A DNA stretch of 64,000 nucleotides from Cristatella mucedo (lineage: Eukaryota > Bryozoa > Phylactolaemata > Cristatellidae), in the NCBI GenBank assembly GCA_009760855.2, contig WPIO01000074.1, positions 913,501 to 977,500 on the forward strand, read 5' to 3'. Below the pieces are notes generated by a model. That model had not been told where the DNA came from. It was given only the letters and a program-made list of their open reading frames with translations, and did no database searches. How positions within the stretch are numbered: the stretch's first letter is position 1; each line of letters starts with the position of its first letter. Of this stretch, positions 12,170 to 24,860 are shown one piece after another. A program made the position numbers and the translations under genes.

Positions 12170-12194
12170 TGTCAGCTGACACGTCAGCTGACAC
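12170..12194. repeat. Two abutting palindromes tgtcagctgaca
   Basis: Two 12-13 bp perfect palindromes, each centred on CAGCTG (an E-box core), lie back to back within a macoilin intron, 300 bp upstream of an exon. A regulatory role is only a possibility. Confidence 0.5.
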
Positions 12195-12496
12195 ATTTCG
12201 GCCTCACACCTCAGTCCTGCCACGCCACATATTACTTATTGCTTGTTACCTAGAGTCGGCTGTTTGGCCCGCTCGCTCGGCCCACGGTCTCCGGTTGCTG
12301 CTGCCCATTGAGTGAGTCCTGTGGTTGGCCCCGACCTTTGCCGAGTTTCGTTTGCTCACTGGCGCCAACGGCTCGTTCGGATCCGTGGCCTGCGGTTGCA
12401 CGGAGCACTCGGCGCGTTTTCGTCTCGTCCGCCCGCTCGGCGTGACCGGAAAGCAGCCGTAGCGTCAGCGAGCGATGTTTCTCCCATCGTTCGAAG

Positions 12497-12682
12497 GCTG
12501 CAAAACCTCGCCGCCACACGCCAGGCAGACAAGCAGGCGCTCGAACGCCGCGTGCAGGACGAGCGTCGGGCCAAGGCAGCGGTCGAGAGTCAGCTGGCCA
12601 CGGAGCGCAAGGCTACTGCAGCAGCCACCAAGAGAGCCGAGGATGCACTTGCCGCTGCTGCCAAGGCGTCGGCCGCTTCGAG
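12497..12682 (+). CDS. MACO1: Macoilin coiled-coil exon
   Basis: Encodes LQNLAATRQADKQALERRV, then ERRAKAAVESQLATERKA, then AKASAASR. This aligns with the vertebrate segment LHNAV...KDKQNISQLEKKL to AFAAASR. The acceptor cgaag ends at 12496, and the first base restores the Lys codon left open at 5781. The donor gtgagc begins at 12683, after two bases of an Arg codon. The acceptor has a weak pyrimidine tract, but it alone keeps frame and alignment. Confidence 0.88.
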
Positions 12683-12789
12683 GTGAGCTCGAGGGGACAC
12701 AGCCAGACTGCAGAGAGAGTGAGTCAGAGAAAGAGTGAGTAAATGAAAATGATACCTAGGGTCAGTGGAGAGAGATAGACAGACAGACA

Positions 12790-13517
<728 letters not shown>

Positions 13518-13640
13518 GAGTTGCCACGGGCTGCGATGTAGATCGACGGAACGATGAGATGACGACGAAAGCAAGTGTGCGACGGCAGTGATCAGTTTGA
13601 CGTGTTGTTAGCACTAGGCCGCGTCGTTCTTTCTCAGCAG

Positions 13641-13785
13641 GTCCACTCCTCCGAATGGCTCGAGCTCAGAATGCTCTGACCAGTGCCGACAGCGCGCGGA
13701 GAAATCGGAAAGTGACCTTCAGAGGCTGTTGCGTGATCTCAAGGTTAAAGACGATCAGCTCAAGGTGAAGGATGGTCAGCTTCAG
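13641..13785 (+). CDS. MACO1: Macoilin coiled-coil exon
   Basis: Encodes STPPNGSSSECSDQC, then AEKSESDLQRLLRDLKVKDD. The second part matches vertebrate macoilin DLKVKEDQI. The acceptor ttctcagcag ends at 13640, and the first base completes the Arg codon from 12682; a site 3 bp upstream would also keep frame. The 3' end is uncertain. A GT donor after 13764 (aag|gtgaag) and a GC donor after 13785 (cag|gcgagc) both give phase 0, as the next exon needs. The longer version retains KVKDGQLQ and fits the family length better, but a GC donor is rare. Confidence 0.78.
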
Positions 13786-13896
13786 GCGAGCCAACGGTCG
13801 TGCATTTGCACGCTTCTCGTCTTTCAGTCTGCAGGCGCCTCTCTAATCTCTCTCTCTCTCTCTAACTCTGTCTGTCTTGTCTTTCTCTCACTCTCT

Positions 13897-14470
13897 CTAA
13901 TGTAATGTATCTGTAATTCCTCAAAGCCATAACGACTATGTGGGTGTTACGCAGGAGAGTTTTGTATAGTGCACTCACAGCCTAAGCGGCTTTCGGTACG
14001 CATTCGGTAGCCAACAGACTTCATCTCAAGCAACAAAGAGAACGTGGGAAGCATAGCAGAGTCAGGAGAGCGGTTGAGGTAGTGAGTAGCATGGAAGTAG
14101 CAGCTTAGGATTGCTGAAAAGGATGTGCCACAGTCGGCAGCAGGATTGTAGTTGTCGTTGCGTAAGAATTGTGGAAGCGAGTTCCACAGTCTAGGACCGG
14201 CACCGGCAGAGCCAAAGTTCCTGTCGCTAAAATGAGGAATGGTACAGCTAACTTATTGTCCATACAGGACCACGAGGGTACTAGGAGGCTGAAACTGGTG
14301 CAGCAGTTCAGCTAGGTAGGGAGGAGCCAAGCCGTGGCGGGCCTTTTGGGTCAGCGTAAGAACTTTGCTCTGTATCTGTTGATCAACCGGCAGCCATCCT
14401 AGCTCTTTTAGCAAAGGAGACACTTGGTCAAATCTCTTGGCCGTGAAAACTAGCCTTGCAGCCATATTCC
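13897..14470 (-). mobile_element. LINE family B, 3' end, reverse strand
   Basis: On the reverse strand it encodes fragments AARLVF, LLKELGWLP, QSKVLTLTQKARHGLAPPYL and AELLHQFQP, matching the C-terminal end of the LINE at 54.9-55.8 kb. The 3' end at about 13897 has the aatgta-type tail of this family. It is 5'-truncated and frameshifted. It lies in the macoilin intron, opposite to the gene. Confidence 0.8.
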
Positions 14471-14837
14471 CCCTCTTTGTCTGTCTGTCAGTCTGGCTGT
14501 TTCTCTTTCTCTCTTGCTGGCTCTCTCTCGCTCTCTGCACTGCGTCCGAGGTGGCCTCTCGCCTTTCAGGGGGGGGGGAGAGTAGGTGGCGCTCGGTAAA
14601 GACGCTCGACCCAGGGCACTTGTCCGACTGTCGCAAGAGGCTTCTCTCTATTATTATTGCACTGCACACAGCGAGCCGGAGCGATAGCCGATATATATGA
14701 AAATGTGGCTGTCGAATCAGCCCTACTTCTGCTTTACTTGCTTTTAGAGAGCTCTGCTGCTGCTTTCACGCTGTCAGGCGTTTGCGCTTCGTTATTCGTC
14801 TGGGCCACTCTTCTTCTGCAACGTTCTTTCTTTATTC

Positions 14838-14895
14838 GTCTTCTGGCACTGCATAAATGAGGCTGTTCAATCAGCCCACCTTACTATTTTATTAT
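14838..14895 (+). mobile_element. SINE1 3' end scrap
   Basis: The block tctggcactgcataaatgag followed by gctgttcaatcagc matches the 3' block of SINE1. A weaker match to the same block lies at 14690-14725. Confidence 0.5.
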
Positions 14896-15873
14896 AAACT
14901 TGCAGCATGACCATGCGCATCGTAGGGCATCGCCAGTGTTTCCGATGTCGCGACACATTGATCAGCATCGGGTAGGGGGCAGGGTGACCGACCGCATGTG
15001 ACCGAGTGTGTGACTGAGAGTGGGCTTTGCTTGCCAGCGATTGGTTTGATTGGTGCCGACGGTGAGTTGCTGCCAGTGCGCTGGGCCCTCGTGTGCGCTG
15101 CCGAGTGCACTGGGCCCGCACAGCCTGTCCACCACGTCAGAGCCATTGCAGGGGGGGGGGAAGGGGAGATTGCATGCAGATGAAATTATGCCGAAACGAT
15201 CAGAAAAAAGGAAGATGGCCGAAGCAAAGTGGAGGCGGCTTTTCCTGCAGAGAGACTTAGTTCAGCGGCTCACGTAGTAGTGGCCTGACCTTCATAACAT
15301 GTGTGCGATGTGGGCAGCAGGAAAGACTGCCCGGATATGTAGCGAAGGCTGGCGTTGGCCAGGGGAAGAGAGTTAGTGGAACGACAAAGGCTCGAGGCCT
15401 CGAGGGGCGCTTCATTGGCTTCAAGCCAAGTGTTGAGTTCAGCTGAAGATGTTCCTCTCGATATTTTGAGACTCGATGGCTGGCCCGAGCCAGGCGCCTA
15501 CTTTCCCGGCTGACCCGGGCCACCCAGGCTGCCACTGGCGACCCTCACTCAGATCGTGGACGGTGGCGTTAAAACGTTGAGCGTAGTCAATTTCCTGAAC
15601 TCAGAGGAGTGGCAAAATGGCTTACGCAAAAGTGTGTGCGCACGAAGTCTTGTCACTGCCCCGTTTCGCTCAGGGCTGAAGCATGCCGACTCAGCTTCTG
15701 ACCCTGACCTGCTGCTTTGCCGATCCTGTGGCCTTGTGCACACTTTGGCGCGAGTGCTGCCCCATCGGGCAAGCGCACGCCTTTCCTTCCTTCCGCACCG
15801 CGCGTTCTCGGCCCTGCGCTACCGGCACACGTCGGCTAACTTTTGGGTGGCGTCCTTGCACCTTTCGATGCAG

Positions 15874-16030
15874 GCTTACTGGCAGAAGGTCACGGATCTG
15901 CAGAGCGAAGGAGAGTCGGCCAAGTGCAGGATTCTGCAGCTCGAGGGCAACCTGACTTCGGTGATCCAGCACAAGCTAGAGCTCTTCTCTGCCTACACCG
16001 AGTGCCGCCGGCTAGCCGACACGCAGATGT
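15874..16030 (+). CDS. MACO1: Macoilin coiled-coil exon
   Basis: Encodes AYWQKVTDLQSEGESAK, then ILQLEGNL, then HKLELFSAYTECRRLAD. This aligns with the vertebrate stretch ending LENSLSAETRIKLDLFSALGD. The acceptor tgcag ends at 15873 in phase 0. The donor gtgagt begins at 16031 after one base of a Tyr codon. Both splice sites are strong. The N-terminal half of the exon is less conserved than the KLELFSA core. Confidence 0.88.
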
Positions 16031-16831
16031 GTGAGTAGCTCGCCGCCATTACCCGCCCCGCCCTGCCCCTGGGGGGGGGGCGATGGGCCCACTCGCCGGG
16101 CGCTGCTGCTGCTGCCACCGTGGCTCCGTGCACGCCGCCGCTGCTGCTGCCGGTCCAGCCGCCGAGTGCTGGCTGAGCTGCGATGTGGCACGTCGAGTGA
16201 TCGCATGGCCCACGTTTGTTGTGGATGCCGACTGCAGCCGCTCGGCTGCAGCCAGCCTAATGGAACGGACGCCACGTGCAGCTCGCGCTGAAGGAGAAAT
16301 GTGCTCGCGCTCGCACGCGACTGGAATTGGCAACGTCCGACAGGCAACACTGCTGCTTGATGATTAGGCCGATCTTCTGAGCTGCTTGGCTGTGCGTGCT
16401 GTAGTGGAGGCGGCATGGCTCTCTTCCTCCTTCTCCTCCCCACGGTCAACGACATATCCGGGTCTTTGATGGTTGGTTGGTTGGTTGGTCTGTCGTGACA
16501 AGTGACGTCGGGCTGCTGCTGCTGCTGCTGCGGTTCCGCACAGCAGCAGCAGCAGCATAGGCAGTGGAATAGCTCTCTGCTCGAAGCTTTTCGTAAACCG
16601 CTTCCTTCCCACGCGCCGCAGACTCTATCGGCAGGATTTCCTTGTTGCGACCAGCTTTACGCGCCTCAGCGTCAGATGAACCGCGATCGTTGGTTGCATC
16701 GTTGATCGTTTGCAAAGTCGCCGCTTTGCGACGGCGGCGGCGGCGGCTGGCCGAGCCGCGCAGCACGCACGTACGGCCACTTGCACGACGGCGGCACGCT
16801 CACGCTTGCGACACGCGTCTGTCTTTTGCAG

Positions 16832-17130
16832 ACTTGCTCAAGCAGAAGGACGACGAGATTGTTGGTCTGCGATCGCACATCGCCGAGGCCCTGTCCCTCG
16901 TGCCGCAGTCGACTTACGGCGACGTGCCGGGTGACGGCCAGTCGGGCGCGATCTGCCAGTACACGACGCCCAAGCTCGGCTCGCCGACGCTTCGTCACTC
17001 CGCCTCGTCCTCCTCTAACGCCTCCGCCGCCTCGCCCATTGCTCTCATGCGCATGGGCGGGTCGCCGACCTCTGGACTTCTCTCGTCGCCGCTGAACCCG
17101 AACGCCGTCGACTACCTGCCAAACCATTGA
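16832..17130 (+). CDS. MACO1: Macoilin terminal coding exon
   Basis: The acceptor cttttgcag ends at 16831, and the two first bases complete the Tyr codon from 16030. The exon encodes LLKQKDDEIVGLRSHIAEAL, then a Ser/Pro-rich stretch, then LNPNAVDYLPNH and a tga stop. Vertebrate macoilin ends the same way: KDQEIKDLKQKIAEVM, a Ser/Pro stretch, then LDPNASVYQPLKK. Together with the upstream exons this gives 609 codons in the window. The match at the extreme C-terminus is the strongest single piece of evidence for the gene's identity. Confidence 0.93.
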
Positions 17131-17541
17131 CGACCTGTGACTCGTGTGTCGCCGCCAGCCCGCCCGGCCGCGGAGCCTTCGTCGCGTGCATTCGTCGTCG
17201 GGGGCGTGGGCTGCCGAGGCAGCCGCACCCACCGAAAGAGGCGTTGCCGTGGCGGCGGCGGCTCGTCACGCCGAAGGTTGTTCGTACTTTAGTTAAGATG
17301 TGCGACGAGACCGTCGTTCGTTCGTTCGTTCGGTGTGCATCCGGTTGCCCGGGGCTGCCGCGACCGCGCCGCGATGGGCACACGTGATAGGGCTCGCCGC
17401 TCGACTAGGGGCGCCTGCTGCAGTGTCGTTGCTGCGGTCGCGGCATCGGCGAGGTGGGAAGGGCTTCGCTAAAAAGTGAGCCTCGCTTTGCTGCTCGAGC
17501 AGAGCGAGCCTCACTCTCGCTTCGGCTCATCGTTTGTGAGC
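17131..17541 (+). other. Macoilin 3'UTR
   Basis: About 410 bases of GC-rich sequence between the stop codon and the poly(A) signal. It includes a ttcg repeat around 17315-17330. No other feature is seen. Confidence 0.65.
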
Positions 17542-17547
17542 AATAAA
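17542..17547 (+). terminator. Canonical poly(A) signal AATAAA for macoilin
   Basis: The first AATAAA after the stop codon, 411 bp downstream, followed within 45 bp by the start of a GA tract. Use of this site is inferred from position only. Confidence 0.6.
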
Positions 17548-17588
17548 AGAATTGCTTGATGATATGGTGCAAAGGCGGAAGTGCCAGC

Positions 17589-18105
<517 letters not shown>

Positions 18106-18704
18106 AGAATGGAAGAAGACTGTGGACGAGCATGCTGCTGAGATAGAAGATTTAGGAGATACGGAGCAAAAAGAGACTGGAGTTGGAGGTTCAGCAATCT
18201 ACTTACGACCAATCGATTAGGAAACAGTTACCAGCTGCTCCGCCTCCTCTGCTGCCGCATCCTCGTCATCGGTTTCATCAGTGGCTGATCAGGCGTGACT
18301 TTTTCTTCTCATGTTTCCTTTCTCTTTTGATTTTCTGCGAGCAATTTTCTTCGTCGTCGTTGCCATACTAGCCTCCAGGTGTCCTGCTGCAGCCTATGCG
18401 TGAGCGTGCCGCGGGCTGCACGCACAGCCGGCCAGCACAGCTGCTGCTGCTGCCGTGCCTGAAGAAGCTAGCAGGGTGGGCAGGAAGTCGGAGGCGGACG
18501 GGGAGGAGGGAGGTTAAAGGGAGGCTAGAGCTACGATGGCATCTATCTATAAGTATTGGGGGTGGAGTGAAGCTGTAATAATAATAATAATTGCAATGAT
18601 AATAATGCAATAGAAAATAAAGCTTTCGGCTCTTCATAGTAATAGTCGAGTTAGCAACTTGTGTGTAACCTCGAGAAGTTTGTGTATGGTGCACGACCGG
18701 TCTT
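18106..18704. other. Unassigned intergenic sequence
   Basis: Mixed sequence with a short AAT-type tract at 18577-18605. No gene or repeat family is recognised. Confidence 0.5.
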
Positions 18705-18872
18705 TGCCTAGGAGGTAAAGTGCTCACTCATCACGATACCCAGATCGTGGGTTTGGGGCCTGCAGTGGGCAATCCTTTATTTGACCACTGCAAGCCGTAG
18801 TGATAGCCGTTAAGGCTGTTCTGCCGCTGTACAAATGAGGCTCGGGAACCAGCTAATACTATTATTATTGAT
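18705..18872 (+). mobile_element. SINE1, diverged copy
   Basis: Carries the SINE1 order: ggtaaagtgctcactcatca (A-box region), gatcgtgggttt (B-box region), gcaagccgtagtgatagccg, then the 3' block ending accagctaat and an ATT-rich tail. Confidence 0.75.
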
Positions 18873-19198
18873 GTCAGCAAGCAAACGTCCGAGGTATAAC
18901 TTCATTATGAGATGATAACTCCGGAACTCTGCCCGGTCCACTTAGTATCACAATTTATACTAGCCCTCTTGCCGATGTAATTGCCAAGCTCAATCTAGCC
19001 TGTATTTGCATGCAGACGGAACACAGCTGTACATGCACTTTGATCCCTTGCGACGTTCCAGCTGGTCGAGCTCTCTCAAATTCCTCGAAACGGGTAAAAG
19101 TGCTGACATTCGCATTTCAATTGCAACAAACTTTCTCAAAGTGAATGACGATACAAACAACTCGTCACTATTTACGATCTCTACAAAAAAATCCAAGC

Positions 19199-19352
19199 TG
19201 ATTAACCAGCCTCTTTTTGCATAGCGACAGAAGAGACTTTACGGCTATCGCCACCGCCAGCAGTGGCGATTAACGGATCGCCCGCCCACCGCAGGATTCG
19301 AACCCACGACCTCGTTGCCGAGGTCGTGAAAAGCAAGCGCCTTACTTAGTGT
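19199..19352 (-). mobile_element. SINE1 inserted in an L2
   Basis: Reverse-strand copy with a clear B-box (ggattcgaacccacgac on the + strand) and the 3' block at 19199-19215. On both sides the sequence is L2: the block before the tttctcaaagtgaatgacga site and the block from cagaaattggaaaacctc onward. Confidence 0.85.
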
Positions 19353-19654
19353 GGCATTACAAGTGTTACTCAGAAATTGGAAAACCTCAAAATGGGCTCA
19401 CCCAGCAAAGCTCCTTTAGTATCTGCTCGAAATCTGGTTTGCCTTTTCTTAACTGATCGTTGACTAGACGATCGCATCAGCTCCACAGTCAGGTTTACCT
19501 TGTGTTAGCCATGTACCATGGCAAAAATTTGGGTCTGCATAGACAAGGACACGACACCCAAGTTGGTAGGTTCATGTATGACATCTGGTGTTGGCTTCTA
19601 TAACTCACCAATCGAAGTTCTGCCGGCCTATGCAATGAGACACTTACAGTTACA

Positions 19655-19762
19655 AATAAATAATAAGTAAATTAATTTATATAGCGCCCTAAGATAACTT
19701 ATTCTCTATTCAGGCGCTCCACATATGCCATGGGGCTGGAGTCCACGACCTCGGTCGGACCT
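19655..19762 (-). mobile_element. SINE2 inserted in an L2
   Basis: On the + strand it begins with AATAA-rich tail sequence and agcgccctaagataact, continues through ttcaggcgct, and stops in the middle of the tRNA-like head. L2 sequence (gcaaaaccctgcagctaagc) resumes at once. The pentamer cagtt is present on both sides and may be the target duplication. Confidence 0.75.
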
Positions 19763-20145
19763 TGGTCGGGGCAGTTGATGCAAAACCCTGCAGCTAAGCT
19801 TGTCTATCGTGACAATTGGCCTCACGACACCCATTCTCGCCGGCCTTCACTAACTTCCTATCAAGCAGTGCATTGACTTCAAGGTTGTGACACTCATTTT
19901 TAGGTCCCTCAGTTATCTTGCTCGACCATTCGAAAGGCTTCTCAATCAGGCCAAGCTTCGTACCACCTGTCCTTTTGAATCAGATCACTCAGCTGTGTCT
20001 CTAAACTAAATTCAAAACCTTTGGAGACCGTGCATTTAGATAGTACACTCTAAATCATGGAACTCACTCCCGAATGACGTCACAACATCTCCTGACTTGA
20101 CAAAAGAAGCCCAACATCTACATGCTGCTCAGAGCATTTACTGGA

Positions 20146-20232
20146 TAATAGTAATAACAATAACAGTAATAATAATAGTAATAATAATAAACAGTAATAA
20201 TAACAGTAATAATAATAACAATAATAATAATA
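20146..20232. repeat. AAT-type microsatellite
   Basis: TAATAA/CAATAA repeats. It abuts the 3' tail of a reverse-strand L2 scrap, so it is probably the expanded ATT terminus of that element. Confidence 0.85.
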
Positions 20233-20320
20233 CATTTGATATAGCACCCTCAGAGAACTCAATCTCTTTCTAGACACTTTACATTTGCAGCAAAAGAAGC
20301 ACGATCGAATGCATTATACG
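20233..20320 (-). mobile_element. L2 LINE tail, reverse strand
   Basis: Contains the reverse complement of the L2 3' hairpin tail (caccctcagagaactcaatc, then ttctagacactttaca), preceded by the AAT tract. Only about 90 bp remain. Confidence 0.75.
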
Positions 20321-20451
20321 TGTGAGTTGTAGAAGGCATTATACGTGTTAGTTGAATAGGTGCGAGTTGCCTTTACTGTACCTATGCGTTTTGACACTGT
20401 GTTATCAGTAAGCAATTGACAGGCTTCCCTTATAGTACGAAGTATAATTAA

Positions 20452-20592
20452 GTATATAATTCATTTATATAGCGCCCCAAGAGAACTTAATCTCTATTCA
20501 GGCGCTTCACATATGCCTCGGGGCTCGAGCCCACGAACTCAGTCAGACCTTGGTCGGGGCGAGCACCTTAACCGCTAGACCAAACGAGCTCA
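20452..20592 (-). mobile_element. SINE2, full-length-looking copy
   Basis: Read on the reverse strand: a tRNA-like head with ggtctagcggttaaggtgc (A-box) and gggctcgagcccc (B-box), then gcgcctgaatagagattaag and ttctcttggggcgctatata. The tail hairpin is the same as in the L2 element. It abuts the truncated 5' end of the next L2. Confidence 0.85.
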
Positions 20593-23428
20593 GCAGTCTT
20601 TTGAATCAATTGTCTTGGTCTCACCCGAAAACAAGCTACCGATAGTGGCAGTAGTCTATCGCCCTCCAGGTACCAAATCCTCCTTTATCTCAGATTTCTC
20701 TGATCTCATTTCGATTCTGTGTGACAGAAATCGATCCTTCCTCGTTATGGGTGGTTTCAACGTTCACTTTGATAACTTATCTGACGCCTTCAGCACTGAA
20801 TTTTGTGCATTGACTGACTCATTTTCTCTCGTGGCTCATGTGCATGGTGGTCCTACTCACATCAAGGGTCACACACTCAACCAGATTTTCTCATACAACT
20901 GCACTTTGCCATCACCAATTATTACCAAATCCTGCTTATCTGACCACATGCAGATCTCATTCAATCTACAGTGTGTGCCCACCTCTTCTAAAATAACATG
21001 CGAACCGCGAAACCTCAAGATCCGTCACGTCGATGCTGTTAGTGCGAGAATATCTGCTTCGCCTCTGCTGCTCAGTCCTCTCTCCGATCTGTCATCATTG
21101 GTAGATAGCTACAACACGACACTAGAAGACATGCTCGACGAGTTTGCACCTCTGACTAAGCGCACTGTGTGCCCTCGCCCAGACGGCCTATGGTTTACCG
21201 CAGACAATAAACTAGCCAGGTCTACTAAGCGCAAGCTTGAAAAAGCATACAAAAGATCAGGGCTGACTGTCCATCGACAGGCATATGAAGGCTACTGTAG
21301 GTCGTATTAATCGATCCTAGCAAAGGCAAAGTCTAGCTTCTATAAAAACATTGTTGAATCACAGATGCACAATCCAAAAATGCTGATGTCAACGATCAAG
21401 CATCTCCTCAAATTAGCTCCTTACCTGATGATCCTTGTGATGATCTAGCCGATCGCTTCTCTCGATTCTTTGTGCGGAAGATAGACAAGATCAGGGAGTC
21501 AATCCCTGCGATGACAACACCACCTCCCCTAGTATGCTGTTCCCCGATTCCTGGCTGCACCTCAATGTCTTCATTTAAGCAGGTCACTAGTGATCTCGTC
21601 CTGAAGTTCATATCCCAATCAATGAAGACAACAAGTCCTCTGAACCCTATTCCTACTATCCTGCTCCTACGTTGCATTGATCTGCTGCTGCCATGCATAA
21701 CTAACATCATTAAAATGTCATTAGCCTCAGGTCATGTCCCAGCACCTTTCAAAAACGCTGCAGTCAGGCCACTTCTCAAGAAAACGACACTAGACCAAGA
21801 GAACTTGAGCAACTGACGCCCATTTTCCCTTTTACCATTTCTATCAAAGACACTGAAACGGGTCGTAGCGGACCAGCTGAACTCATATATCGAAACCTCA
21901 CACCTTGCTAGTAAGTTCCAGTCCGGCTTTAGAGCTAATCACTCCACAGAGTCAGCATTGCTTCGGGTGTACAACGACCTACTTAGGAATGTAGACATGG
22001 GTAGAGTGTCTGCTTTTTTTGCTCAATCTTTCGGTAGCTTTTGATACCGTCGATCACAAAGTTCTTCTAGAGCGCCTCTCGTCTCGACTGGGCATCACTG
22101 GCATCGCTCTGCAGTGGTTCAGGTCCTATCTCAGTAGGAGACTCCAGAGTATTGACGTGAATGGACAAAGATCATCTGAAGTACCACTGAAATTTGGAGT
22201 ACCCCCGGGCTCCGTGCTAGGTCCGGTTCTTTTCACGGTTTATACTCTCCCTCATGCTGATGCGATTGCTAACCCAATCTAGGCTTTCACTTCTATGCGG
22301 ATGACACTCAGTTGTACCTTTGCTTTGATCCCTCCCAGCCTTCGAGCACCTCGAATTCTCTAAACTCACTTGCTGCATGCATTGATGACATCCGCACATG
22401 GATGGCAGCAAATTTTCTAAAACTAAACGAAGATAAAACCAACTTACTAGTTATGGGCAAACCTAGTGTGATTCAGAAATTGGAAAGGCTGACGCTCAAA
22501 ATTGGCTCTGCCTGCATATCTCCTGTCGAATCAGCTAGAAATCTAGGTGTCATATTCCAAAGCGAACTCTCGTTAGACGACCATATCAGCTCCACAGTCT
22601 AATCTGCCTATTTTCAGCTTCATAACATTGCTAAAATTCGGGCTTGTTTAGATAAGGATACCACGTCCAAGTTGGTCCATGCATTTGGGACATCCTGTCT
22701 TGACTTCTGCAACTCACTGCTTACTGGCCTACCAGCATGTGCGATCAGGCGATTGCAGCTGGTGCGAAACTCAGCAGCTAGGCTTGTCTGTCGTGAGCGT
22801 CGCAGTTGCCACATCACACCACTTCTCACCGACCTGCACTGGCTACCAGTCAAGCAACGAATAAACTCTTCAAGGTATTGTCGCTCATTTTTAGGTCACT
22901 TCATTCTTTGGCTCCAGCCTATCTCTCAGATCTACTCCCCCCCCAGGCCAAGCACCTTCATTCTATGGCTCCAGCCTATCTGTCAGATATACTACCCCAT
23001 CAGGCCAAGCATCGTACCACCCGCTTTTCGGAATCCAACAGTCTAGAAATACCTCGTACAAACCTTAAATCCTTTGGAGACCGTGCATTTAGTTCATATG
23101 CTCCCAAAGCCTGGAACTCTCTCCCGACTTGTGTCAGAACACCCCCTGACTTGACCACATTTAAAAAGAACTTAAAAGCACACCTATTTAGGACAGCATT
23201 TAGTGGGTCCCTGTGATTCGTCCTTCATGTGCTTATGCGTGTTGATACTGTGCATGCTGCCAATCACCGATTTTGCATGCTGAACCTGTGCACGTCACCC
23301 CTAACCATGTTATTCATGTTGTTTATCAAGCATGATATTACTCACCATTCAATCACGTTTCCCTTTGCAGCAAATGTAAAGCGCCTAGAAAGAGATTATG
23401 AAGTTCTCTGAGGGTGCTTTATCAAGTG

Positions 23429-23461
<33 letters not shown>
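20593..23461 (+). mobile_element. L2 LINE, long but disabled copy
   Basis: Collinear with 51565-54385 of the best copy, from within the endonuclease domain to the hairpin tail and an ATT-repeat end at 23428-23461. Endonuclease blocks (VAVVYRPPGT, VMGGFNVHF with Gly in place of the catalytic-motif Asp, LSDHMQISF) and reverse-transcriptase blocks can be read in pieces. Stops and frameshifts occur near 21308, 21405, 21816, 22010 and 22280, and the YADD region is in another frame. A duplicated 55-60 bp block at 22895-23010 is described in the findings. This is a pseudogene copy. Confidence 0.93.
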
Positions 23462-24472
23462 ATGTAAGGGGCCTAGAAATAGATTGAATTCCCTTAGACC
23501 ACTATACAGACGTCTTCTTTTGACTATTATTATAATGTATAATATAATATAAATGTTACTATTATTATTATAACCTATTATTATAACATTATGCCGCTTG
23601 TTGTTGCTAGCAGCTGATCTCTGACGGGTCGCTCATCACAGCAGCTCAGTAGGCATTGATCATCCGTTAGCAAAACGATAGGCAGGGAAACAAAGCTTAA
23701 AGTGTGGTTCCACGGGACGCAGTAGCGTGGAGAATACTCACCACTCGTCTCCACCGCTCCAATAGCTACAATTCGTTCAACCGCCTGCAAGTGCCCTAAA
23801 TGTAATGACTTACTAGCAAAGCCGGGTAGTTAAGTTACTCCTTTGTCTGCCACGTTAGCCGCTGGAGCTCTGGGATACCATACTCGGCACGTGACTTGGC
23901 GATGGAGTGGTGTTTATCGTGCGGCGAATGCACATACACGCCGCCGCCGCCGCTATGCATTCCTTCTGACAGGTGCGCCACTTTTGTGAAGGCAATACAT
24001 GGTGTAGTGAATTCTGAGAAACAATGCGGCCCAAAATGTCCGTCCGTGAAAAGTGGGTCCTTTGTGCATAGCAGGAAGTTCGTCTTGGGCGCACGAGGCG
24101 AGTTCAACTCTCAGAGGCAACCGGCGGCTTCAGCCGTCTCTCGCACTTAGCACTAACGTGCCCTAGCAGTCGAGAGAGCTCTCTTAGAGCTGGAGAGCGA
24201 AGTCCACCCGCCTGCGTATGCCTTTTTCAAGCCGCGGGTTCATTTTTACTGGATTACATGGACTCTGACGGAGTGATGCTTTAAAAAAGAAAGAAAGACA
24301 GTGAACGACGCAAATGTCTTTTCTGTGTAATAATACCGAGAAGTCCGCTCGAACTTCGAAAGCGAGAGTGGCAAATCCAGCGGCATCGTGCTGAAGAAAA
24401 AACGCACCTGCCCGAGGCAGCTCCGGAGCAATTTCCTCCCGGCTTGCAAAATGGACGGCAAAGAATTAATTT

Positions 24473-24513
<41 letters not shown>

Positions 24514-24860
24514 GCTTGACAAAAAATGTATCCCTCCACCTCCTAGAGACGCGGCCATAAATTGTGGTAGGCTTAAGAATTAATAAATTTTGATATGTAA
24601 TAGTATTTTATATATAGGCATATACATATGTTTATAAACGTAAATATAACACACATTTTGATAGGTCGCTGGCGTAAGAAAAATCTGTAAAACGTTGGCA
24701 ACGAAATTGTTCATGCATAGTGGCATGAACAATCAATTCACTACGGCGCGCTTGCACTTAAAGACTCGCTCGGCTCAGCACGTGCTCACATCTCCGTGTA
24801 TTTTCTACGCTCAGCCCATCCACTCATGACCGCGTTTAAAATTGCGGGTGTGAAAAGTAT
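23462..24860. other. Unassigned intergenic sequence
   Basis: It contains short ATT tracts (23520-23580), a CCG run at 23940 and a CT tract (24478-24512). No gene or known repeat is recognised. Confidence 0.5.
24478..24512. repeat. CT microsatellite
   Basis: A short perfect CT dinucleotide run. Confidence 0.9.

Larger units (their letters stand above)
5782..12496 (+). other. Macoilin intron
   Basis: About 6.7 kb. It contains a 17-bp minisatellite (7041-7124), an unassigned antisense open frame (7591-8151), L2 fragments (9081-9240 and 9806-10480), a CT-rich tract (10715-10910) and otherwise unassigned sequence. From 11.2 to 12.5 kb it is GC-richer but shows no recognisable exon before the acceptor at 12495-12496. 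Confidence 0.65.
18895..20105 (+). mobile_element. L2 LINE, old copy interrupted by two SINEs
   Basis: Matches the L2 from the reverse-transcriptase region around the YADD box (ctcttgccgatgtaattgcc at 18966) to near the C-terminal end of the open frame (tcctgacttgaca at 20090). The frame is destroyed. SINE1 (19199-19352) and SINE2 (19655-19762) interrupt it, and L2 sequence resumes on the far side of each. Confidence 0.8.
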
